Position numbers and translations under genes: made by a program. Below the pieces are notes generated by a model. That model was given only the letters and a program-made list of their open reading frames with translations. It did not search any database and was not told the origin of the DNA. Shown here one piece after another: positions 6,995 to 12,090 of a DNA stretch of 12,090 nucleotides; the stretch's first letter is position 1; each line of letters opens with the position of its first letter. Source of the DNA: an uncultured Atopobium sp. GTDB taxonomy: Bacteria > Actinomycetota > Coriobacteriia > Coriobacteriales > Atopobiaceae. The stretch is taken from assembly GCA_946647055.1 (NCBI GenBank), contig CAMPCT010000050.1, positions 1 through 12,090 on the forward strand, in the 5' to 3' direction.

Positions 6995-8248
6995 ATGGGT
7001 ATCGTACCTCGTGCGTCAATCAGGGAGGAGAAGCGAGGGACGCTGGCCCTTGTGCTGGCAGTCGCCACGCTCGCGCTCCTTGGCCTGCTCGTCCTCCCGC
7101 GTACCGCCCGCGCCGACAGGGTCGTCTCCGTCTCCAACCCCGAGTACGAGGCCGCGCTGGAGCAGCTGAACAGCATCTCAGAGGAGTACGACGCCCTCAC
7201 GCAGGAGCAGAACCAGACGCTCGCGCAGCTGGAGGACGTCCAGCGGCAGATCGCGGACACCGAGGCGCAGATCGCCGACGTCCAGCAGCAGATCGAGACC
7301 GGGCAGGAGGAGCTTGCTGCCCAGCAGGACACCCTTGCGGGCCACATCTCCGCAAGCTACAAGTCCGGCGGCGTGAGCTGGCTCGGCATCCTCTTCTCGG
7401 CAACCTCGTTCGAGGACGCCGTGTCCAAGTTCTACTACCACAACGCCATCAACGAGGCCCAGGTCGCCGAGATCGAGTCGATCAACGAGAAGAAGGCCGA
7501 GCTCCAGGAGCAGAGTGACGAGCTCCAGCGGCTCCAGGACGAACTCCTCGAGCAGGAGGCCGACATCAAGGAGCTGTACGACCAGCAGCAGGAGCGCGCG
7601 GAGGAGATGTACGACCGCCAGCTCAGGGCGGCCGAGCTCGTGGAGTCGCTCCCCAGCGAGATCCTCCAGACGATCGAGGAGGACCCGCAGGAGCTCGTCA
7701 ACGAGGCCCAAGCGGCCATCCACGCCGAGGAGGAGCGCGCCGCGGAGGAGGCCAAGCCCGAGGAGTCAAAGCCCGAGGAGGCCAAGCCCGCCGAGGAGGA
7801 GAAGCCTGCCGAGCAGAAGGAGGAGACGCCTGCCCCCGCGCAGCCCACGTCCTCCGCGCCGAGTGGCACGCTGCAGCGGCTCATCGACACCGCCTACGCG
7901 ACGGGTCCGACCCGTCAGGACTGGGGCTGCTCCGGCTGGGTCTACATCGTGTTCGACACCGCGGGCATCTCCGACTACTCGGGCAGCGCGGCGTACTTCT
8001 ACAACACCTGGTGCTTCAGCTCCGACCGCAGCCAGCTGCGACCCGGCATGATCATCGCGGTCAACAACACCGGTGGCTCGGCCGCAGGCCGCATGTACGG
8101 GCACATCGGCATCTACCTGGGCAACAACACGGTGCGCCACTTCACGCGCGGCCAGGTCTTCGACATGAGCCTCGACGATTGGTGCCGCAGCTACGGAAGC
8201 GTCTGCACCCCGCGCTGGGGCTGGAACGGCGGCGTGGTGCTGTCGTAG
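6995..8248 (+). CDS. Secreted coiled-coil NlpC/P60-like peptidoglycan hydrolase (PcsB-like layout)
   Basis: This 417-residue exported protein probably cuts peptide stems in the cell wall. A signal peptide is clear: basic start with KR at 13-14, hydrophobic core 16-34, and an ARA cleavage site before D41. Residues about 45-240 are rich in Q, E and heptad-spaced L/I and form a long coiled coil like that regulating PcsB-type hydrolases. A Glu/Pro/Lys-rich linker follows (about 250-280). The C-terminal domain looks like NlpC/P60: nucleophile Cys312 in DWGCSGWVYIVF, His370 in MYGHIGIYLGNNTV, and a candidate third residue His382 in VRHF. The usual DCSGF reads GCSGW. The start at 6995 was chosen over GTG 6959 because AGGGAGGA precedes it and it gives a standard signal peptide. 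It has its own promoter and faces the minus-strand genes. A CHAP-type amidase is a less likely alternative. Confidence 0.85.
   Translation: MGIVPRASIREEKRGTLALVLAVATLALLGLLVLPRTARADRVVSVSNPEYEAALEQLNSISEEYDALTQEQNQTLAQLEDVQRQIADTEAQIADVQQQIETGQEELAAQQDTLAGHISASYKSGGVSWLGILFSATSFEDAVSKFYYHNAINEAQVAEIESINEKKAELQEQSDELQRLQDELLEQEADIKELYDQQQERAEEMYDRQLRAAELVESLPSEILQTIEEDPQELVNEAQAAIHAEEERAAEEAKPEESKPEEAKPAEEEKPAEQKEETPAPAQPTSSAPSGTLQRLIDTAYATGPTRQDWGCSGWVYIVFDTAGISDYSGSAAYFYNTWCFSSDRSQLRPGMIIAVNNTGGSAAGRMYGHIGIYLGNNTVRHFTRGQVFDMSLDDWCRSYGSVCTPRWGWNGGVVLS
7742..7825 (+). repeat. Glu/Pro/Lys-rich linker coding repeat
   Basis: Imperfect repeats of a unit encoding EEAKPEES/EEAKPAEE lie between the coiled coil and the peptidase domain. 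They encode a low-complexity, probably disordered spacer that would let the catalytic domain reach into the wall. The DNA repeats (gaggccaagcccgagga variants) could change copy number between strains. Confidence 0.7.
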
Positions 8249-8261
8249 CGCGTGGGCCGTC

Positions 8262-9122
8262 TCACGGTATGACGACGGCGTCAAACATGTATGCGTAGGA
8301 GTCACCGACGAACGGGCGGATGTCGTTGGTGTAGGCGTACTTGCGGCGACCCCGATGGACGAAGCTCGCGACTGCCAGGTCGACCTGCTCGGCAAGCTCG
8401 GGCTGGTCGGCGCAGACCGCAGGCGAGATGATGCGTGGGTCGCCCAGGGCACGAATGCCCAGCATGTAGTTGGGCTTGTTCCTGATCCATGTCGCGAGGC
8501 TCATCTCGTCTGCGAGCACGGCCGACCGCTCCGTGTCCTCGAACGCGGCATACATGTCGGAGAGCGTGTCATAGGCGCGCAGGGGCTTGTCGGGCAGCGC
8601 CGCCTGCACATACTGCTGGGCGTAGGTGCCGTTGCACACCATGAGGTCGACGTCGTCGAGCTGGGACAGCGAGCTGTACGCGTCCTCCTTGCGGGAGACG
8701 AGGCCGAGCGCAAGGGAGTAGAGGCCAGTCGCGAGGAAGGCCTCGCCCGCACGCTCGTCCACGTCCGACATCTGGAGGAGCGACACGTCGACCTCGCCGG
8801 AGAGGAGCGCGTCATAGCGCTGTGGCGGGTCGAGGCACACGAAGCGTGGGGCCACGCCGAGGTATTCCGCCAGGTGGAGGGCAAAGTAGTGGTCGAACCC
8901 ATCGTAGGCCCCGGTCTCGTTGATGAAGCCAAAGGGGGTGTTGTCGGAGGAGATCCCGATGTTGAGGTACCCGGAGGCGTGGATGTCGTCGAGGGAGCGA
9001 ACGCCGACGACCTCGGGCTGTGCCTCGTCGTCTGCAGTAGAGCAGCCTGCCAGCGCGGCCATCAGGGCAAGGCCTTGCAGGCCAAGGAACGACCGTCGTG
9101 AGATGTTCGGTGTGGTCTTCAT
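8262..9122 (-). CDS. Tat-type lipoprotein, extracellular solute-binding protein family 3
   Basis: This 286-residue protein is an extracytoplasmic binding protein of the amino-acid ABC type. The N-terminus carries a twin-arginine motif, SRRSFLG (residues 8-14), followed by a hydrophobic stretch and a lipobox LAGC with Cys27, so it is probably exported folded by Tat and lipid-anchored. The mature part has the family opening GYLNIGISSDNTPFGFINE and GAYDGFDHYFALHLAEYLG, and it retains two-lobe features through to DAVVIP. No ABC permease or ATPase is in the window, so it is an orphan here; its ligand is unknown and could be an amino acid or other small molecule. The start at 9122 has GGGAG (minus strand, 9128-9132) five bases before it. 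It follows the TagD-like gene by 63 bases on the same strand and may be its operon partner. Its stop is 13 bases from the convergent hydrolase gene. Confidence 0.85.
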   Translation of the reverse strand: MKTTPNISRRSFLGLQGLALMAALAGCSTADDEAQPEVVGVRSLDDIHASGYLNIGISSDNTPFGFINETGAYDGFDHYFALHLAEYLGVAPRFVCLDPPQRYDALLSGEVDVSLLQMSDVDERAGEAFLATGLYSLALGLVSRKEDAYSSLSQLDDVDLMVCNGTYAQQYVQAALPDKPLRAYDTLSDMYAAFEDTERSAVLADEMSLATWIRNKPNYMLGIRALGDPRIISPAVCADQPELAEQVDLAVASFVHRGRRKYAYTNDIRPFVGDSYAYMFDAVVIP

Positions 9123-9185
9123 GAGAGCTCCCGTGATGGCTGCCCGGCCTGCGGCGACATGTCCTTCCGGAGACGGGCCTTGGCC

Positions 9186-9641
9186 TTACCTGTTGTTCTG
9201 GTGATGCTCGTTGAGCTGCGCGACCTTTGCCTTGAGCTGGGTCGTGGACACGCCCTGGGTATAGGGCAGCCAGACCACCGATGCGCCGACCTTGGCAAGC
9301 TCCTGCTCCGTCTTCGCGTAGCGTTCCGAACCCTTCCAGTCGTCACCCGAGAAGAGGGCGTCGTACTGGAAGACCTTCCAAGCGGCGATCTTGTCGCTCG
9401 TGAGCCAGGGATCGATCAGTTCGACACGGTCGACGCACCGCAGGGCGGAGAGGATGCGCACGCGGTCGGTCTCGGGGAAGACGGGCTCGTGATGCTTGAC
9501 GTTGCGTACGTAGTCGTCGTTGCACACCCCGACGATGAGCGTGTCGCACTGCTCCTTGCAGCGCTCCAGCAGGTTGAGGTGGCCGATGTGGAACATGTCG
9601 AAGACCCCGCAGGTGTATCCGACGCCATAGGGCTTGCCCAT
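9186..9641 (-). CDS. tagD: Glycerol-3-phosphate cytidylyltransferase-like protein (TagD family)
   Basis: This 151-residue cytoplasmic nucleotidyltransferase would make CDP-glycerol from CTP and glycerol 3-phosphate, the donor needed by the TagB/TagF-like protein encoded at 5597-6859. The HxGH catalytic motif is intact in GVFDMFHIGHLNLL (H18, H21), and ALFSGDDWKGSERY matches the family's GDDW segment. The C-terminal signature, RTEGISTT in Bacillus subtilis TagD, reads YTQGVSTT, so the leading Arg is replaced by Tyr; this occurs in a TagD-like side group (from memory) whose substrate is less certain. The start at 9641 was chosen because AAGGGAG lies six bases before it and it places the motif near the N-terminus; an in-frame upstream start at 9713 would add 24 polar residues without a good ribosome binding site. 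A related phospho-alcohol such as phosphoethanolamine or phosphocholine is an alternative substrate. Confidence 0.85.
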   Translation of the reverse strand: MGKPYGVGYTCGVFDMFHIGHLNLLERCKEQCDTLIVGVCNDDYVRNVKHHEPVFPETDRVRILSALRCVDRVELIDPWLTSDKIAAWKVFQYDALFSGDDWKGSERYAKTEQELAKVGASVVWLPYTQGVSTTQLKAKVAQLNEHHQNNR

Positions 9642-9647
9642 CTCGTT

Positions 9648-9654
9648 CTCCCTT
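9648..9654 (-). promoter_or_regulatory. Ribosome binding site fixing the TagD-like start
   Basis: On the minus strand this reads AAGGGAG, six bases before ATG 9641. It decides between that start and the upstream in-frame ATG at 9713. Confidence 0.75.
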
Positions 9655-9736
9655 CCATGTCGAGGCACGCATATGCGCCCTCGTCGCTTCCAGATATGGT
9701 AGCCGACGCCCATGCGGGGGAGCCGGCCAGTCGTGC

Positions 9737-11848
9737 TCAGTCGATCCGATAGAGGTGGCAGTGACCGCTCGACAGCACCAGGGTGAACCCGGGCGTGTCG
9801 GGGGAGATGCCGGAGATGCCGTCGTACGCGCCGTCGGCCACGTTGCTCCTGACCTTGAGGAACGAGGACGAGGAGTACGTGTCGTCGAGGACCAGGACGT
9901 AGCGTGCACCGACGTCATCCACCGCCTGTCGGACCTCGGGATTGGTCGCGAGGTCGCAGAGACCGGTGCGGATGACGAGGCTTTGCGGCGTCTCGTCGGG
10001 ACCACCATAGCCGTGGGCCTTTCGGTAGTACGTCCGCATGCCGTAGATGCCATAGACGAGCGTGCTGCCGTCGTAGGGGTAGTTGATGATGAGGTCGTCT
10101 CCCACTATCTGCTGGACCTCATCCAGGAAGACGCGCTCGTGGACGTCGATGGGCGAGCTGTACTTGTACTCGTCGCGCAGGCGCTGCTGGAAGTCGCCGA
10201 AGGTGGTGTCCATGCTGTTGGAGTCGTACTCATGGCCTTCCAGGCGGTACTCGACGATGTGGTTCGTCGACTCCGCGTGGGCACCGGGCCAGTTGAAGCC
10301 CGGCATGAAGTTGATGACGAGGAAGCAGACGGCTATGACGCCTGCCGCGATGCGGGGATGGGTCTGACGACCAAGCCTCTGGTTGTAGGCGTCGAGCTGC
10401 ATGGTCGTGAAGTCGAGGACCCATGCGAGCCCGTTGGCCGCGAGCGGAATCGCCGCGGTGATGGCCGTGGCGGTCAGGCGCATGGCGTCGGTGTACCAGA
10501 AGCCGGCGATGAAGCGCTTGATCGTCGCGTTCGAGGTTGTCGCGCCGACGAAGCAGATGAAGCAGGCGATGAGGTAGGAGACGGCCAGCCACCTGCTGCG
10601 GCGGTCATAGGCGGTGCGAACGAAGCCGATGATGACGAGGGCCCCCATCAGGACCTGGGCGGTTATCTCGCCAAAGAAGAACAGCGTGTAGGTCTGGGTG
10701 AGGATGTTCACGACCTCCTGCCAGGGATGGGCGAAGTCGGACCAGTACTCGTTGATGACCACGGCGAAGACGGGCGACTTGTAGCAGGCCGTCCAGAAGG
10801 CGAGGCAGACCACGAGGAACGCCACGACGAACAGGATGGCCGTGCGCATCTTCCCGCTGCGCTCGAGGGCCTTGTCAAAGACCAGTTGGGCGACGAAGGG
10901 CACCAGGATCACGAACATGGAGAACAGCGTGTTGGGGTGCAGGAGGGCCTGCCCGAGGAGGGCGAGGACCGCCACGACCCAGCCGAGTGCCAGGTCCCTC
11001 TTGCGTGGTCCCGACCGGAAGGCGGCCATGCAGAGCGCCATGCTGGCGGGCATGAGGGCAAAGCCGACGAGGTTGGGGTAGAGCGGGCCAAAGACGAGCA
11101 GGCACCAGGGATACATGGCAAACCCCACGCAGGTGAGCGCGGTGAAGGCGATGACGGAGCTACGCTCCTCGAAGATGGAGCATGCGAACGCGCAGAAGGC
11201 GAGGGGGTAGGCGAGGGCGAGGGTCACGGCCAGCGAGGCGTTGATCGCGATGGGCGTGGAGCACTGGCACGCCTGCATCATTAGGGAGCACATGCCATAC
11301 CAGGCGGCGGGATAGAAACCCGGGCGGTCAAAGGGGGCGATGGCCAGGTCCTGGGGCGTGAGGAACAGGTTGACCCGCAGCGACGAGATCTGCTGCGCGT
11401 CGGCAAACGCCCGGATCGTGTTGAGGTGGTGCTGCACGTCGTAGTTCTGGATGATGGCGTCGGGCGTGGGGAGCTCCGACACGAAGAGCGTGTTGCAGAT
11501 GGCCAGGCCCACCGCGACGAAGGGCACGAGCATCAGCCACGGGATCGTGATGCCACCATATGCCTCGTCCGCAGGCTTCGCGTCTGTGGGGGCGGGCACA
11601 AGGACCCTCAGCGCGACGAGGGCGACCAGGAGCACCCCCACGAGCGGGGCGAAGACGGACAGCGGCGTGGCGGGGATGCCGGCTGCGGCGAAGGCCTCGC
11701 CGAGCAGGGAGACGAGACCTATCGAGACGATCGGAGCGCAGCAGACGGCCCAGGTGCGGGGAAGCCTGGCGCAGCGAAGGATCAGATAGCCGGGAACGAA
11801 GAGCATCAGCGCGTAGACGACGGCCGGAAATGCCAAGGACTGCAGCAT
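9737..11848 (-). CDS. Large multi-pass membrane protein, DUF6541-like, possible GT-C glycosyltransferase
   Basis: This 703-residue protein has about a dozen hydrophobic segments through roughly residue 530, then a soluble C-terminal region of about 170 residues. Between the early segments lies NYDVQHHLNTIRAFAD, with D137, H140 and H141. An acidic plus histidine cluster in an external loop is typical of GT-C glycosyltransferases, which use polyprenyl-phosphate sugars as donors. FDRPGFYPAAWYGM (about 173-186) and LLHPNTLFSMF (about 302-312) fit the style of actinobacterial DUF6541 proteins. The C-terminal region contains alternating strand-like segments (RYVLVLDD, FTLVLSS) and ends HCHLYRID. 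The start has GGGAG on the minus strand (11854-11858) five bases upstream. The gene lies between ugd and the TagD-like gene, which suggests a role in decorating or building a surface polymer. The membrane nature is certain, family membership likely, enzymatic role inferred. Confidence 0.8.
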   Translation of the reverse strand: MLQSLAFPAVVYALMLFVPGYLILRCARLPRTWAVCCAPIVSIGLVSLLGEAFAAAGIPATPLSVFAPLVGVLLVALVALRVLVPAPTDAKPADEAYGGITIPWLMLVPFVAVGLAICNTLFVSELPTPDAIIQNYDVQHHLNTIRAFADAQQISSLRVNLFLTPQDLAIAPFDRPGFYPAAWYGMCSLMMQACQCSTPIAINASLAVTLALAYPLAFCAFACSIFEERSSVIAFTALTCVGFAMYPWCLLVFGPLYPNLVGFALMPASMALCMAAFRSGPRKRDLALGWVVAVLALLGQALLHPNTLFSMFVILVPFVAQLVFDKALERSGKMRTAILFVVAFLVVCLAFWTACYKSPVFAVVINEYWSDFAHPWQEVVNILTQTYTLFFFGEITAQVLMGALVIIGFVRTAYDRRSRWLAVSYLIACFICFVGATTSNATIKRFIAGFWYTDAMRLTATAITAAIPLAANGLAWVLDFTTMQLDAYNQRLGRQTHPRIAAGVIAVCFLVINFMPGFNWPGAHAESTNHIVEYRLEGHEYDSNSMDTTFGDFQQRLRDEYKYSSPIDVHERVFLDEVQQIVGDDLIINYPYDGSTLVYGIYGMRTYYRKAHGYGGPDETPQSLVIRTGLCDLATNPEVRQAVDDVGARYVLVLDDTYSSSSFLKVRSNVADGAYDGISGISPDTPGFTLVLSSGHCHLYRID

Positions 11849-11892
11849 GAAGTCTCCCGTGGGACGTTTTGGGAACGGTTAGGTAACACCCC

Positions 11893-11901
11893 AGTTTAGC
11901 A
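11893..11901 (-). promoter_or_regulatory. Probable extended -10 promoter for the DUF6541-tagD-lipoprotein unit
   Basis: On the minus strand this reads TGCTAAACT: TGn followed by TAAACT (4 of 6 to TATAAT). No good -35 was found. It lies about 45 bases upstream of the start at 11848 and just downstream of the GC-rich hairpin that closes the ugd gene, so it is well placed to begin a new transcript. Confidence 0.4.
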
Positions 11902-11909
11902 CGGTTGCA

Positions 11910-11933
11910 CCGGCGGGCGCAGGGCCCCGCCGG
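11910..11933 (-). terminator. GC-rich hairpin after ugd, possible terminator
   Basis: A perfect 8-bp inverted repeat, CCGGCGGG and CCCGCCGG, flanks an 8-base loop. It begins 23 bases after the ugd stop codon on the minus strand. There is no T-tract after it in that direction (TGCAACCGTG follows), so it is not a textbook intrinsic terminator; it could be a weak terminator, an RNA 3' end stabiliser or a factor-dependent site. Confidence 0.45.
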
Positions 11934-11956
11934 CATCGTTCGAACCAGGCCGCCCG

Positions 11957-12090
11957 CTAGTCCCTCTTGAAGAGGTCGCGCGTGTAGACCTTGTCGGCGA
12001 CCTCCGCCAGGGCATCGCTCCAGCGGTTGGCGAGAATCACGTCGCAGCGCCGCTTGAAGTCCTCGAAGTCGTGGGTGACCTCGCTGCCAA
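11957..12090 (-). CDS. ugd: UDP-glucose 6-dehydrogenase, C-terminal end (5' part outside window)
   Basis: Only the last 43 full codons are present, read leftward from the window edge to TAG at 11957-11959. They include FEDFKRRCDVILANRWSD and end VYTRDLFKRD. This is the typical end of the UDP-glucose 6-dehydrogenase family (HasB/Cap3A type, which ends VYTRD-L/I-F). The enzyme oxidises UDP-glucose to UDP-glucuronate with two NAD+, supplying glucuronic acid for capsule or other surface glycans. The catalytic Cys and NAD-binding domain lie outside the window. A related nucleotide-sugar dehydrogenase is possible, but the C-terminal motif favours Ugd. Confidence 0.85.
   Translation of the reverse strand, partial: GSEVTHDFEDFKRRCDVILANRWSDALAEVADKVYTRDLFKRD

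Noticed and set aside
7742..7825. Short repeated units as a CRISPR or mobile repeat
   Set aside because: The repeats are in-frame, imperfect and encode a Glu/Pro/Lys linker inside the hydrolase gene.
8256..8279. Inverted repeat GCCGTC/GACGGC between the convergent genes as a bidirectional terminator
   Set aside because: Only a 6-bp stem with a 12-base loop, overlapping the lipoprotein's last codons and with no T-tract on either side; could occur by chance.
9642..9713. Longer TagD-like protein starting at ATG 9713
   Set aside because: The extra 24 residues are polar and unlike the family, and a strong AAGGGAG site precedes the ATG at 9641.
9755..11284. 509-codon open frame on the plus strand opposite the DUF6541-like gene
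   Set aside because: The product is Asp/Glu/Gly/Val-rich without hydrophobic or domain pattern, and the minus-strand frame encodes a clear membrane protein.
1..12090. tRNA, rRNA, insertion sequence, CRISPR array or phage genes
   Set aside because: None was recognised on either strand; gene spacing and base composition look even across the window.

Overview
The window is GC-rich (roughly 60-65% by eye), almost entirely coding, and uses GTG as well as ATG starts with strong AGGGAGG-type ribosome binding sites. Codon usage, gene content and protein style suggest a Gram-positive actinobacterium, most likely of the class Coriobacteriia (Olsenella/Atopobium/Collinsella-like). That placement is inference from the look of the proteins; no marker gene is present. 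The locus reads as a cell-surface polymer region: phosphocholine supply, a CDP-glycerol/teichoic-acid-type pathway, a wall hydrolase and a membrane glycosyltransferase candidate.

Plus strand, 1-6859. The window opens in the C-terminal lobe of a LicA-type choline kinase, which overlaps (ATGA) a LicC-type phosphocholine cytidylyltransferase. A BCCT-family choline/betaine-type transporter follows five bases later. A new promoter at about 2765-2793 then drives a two-gene unit. Its first gene is a large fusion joining a YidC/Oxa1-like insertase domain, extra membrane helices and an extracellular sulfatase/LtaS-fold domain. It overlaps (ATGA) a membrane-anchored CDP-glycerol glycerophosphotransferase-like protein.

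Plus strand, 6860-8248. A second promoter region precedes a secreted coiled-coil protein with a C-terminal NlpC/P60-like peptidase domain (PcsB-like layout).

Minus strand, 12090-8262, read right to left. The end of UDP-glucose 6-dehydrogenase is followed by a GC-rich hairpin and a probable extended -10 promoter. Next come a 703-residue multi-membrane protein (DUF6541/GT-C-like), a TagD-like cytidylyltransferase, and an orphan Tat-type lipoprotein of solute-binding family 3. The two strands converge with only 13 bases between stop codons.

Working model (inference). Choline is imported by the BCCT protein, phosphorylated by the LicA-type kinase and activated by LicC to CDP-choline. TagD makes CDP-glycerol for the TagF/TagB-like transferase. 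The YidC-sulfatase fusion, translationally coupled to that transferase, is a candidate membrane enzyme that transfers or polymerises phospho-substituents outside the cell. Ugd and the DUF6541 protein would supply or attach sugars. No LicD phosphocholine transferase is visible in the window. The most unusual items are the YidC-sulfatase fusion, which has lost the conserved groove arginine, and LicC carrying what looks like a decayed N-lobe of a choline kinase.
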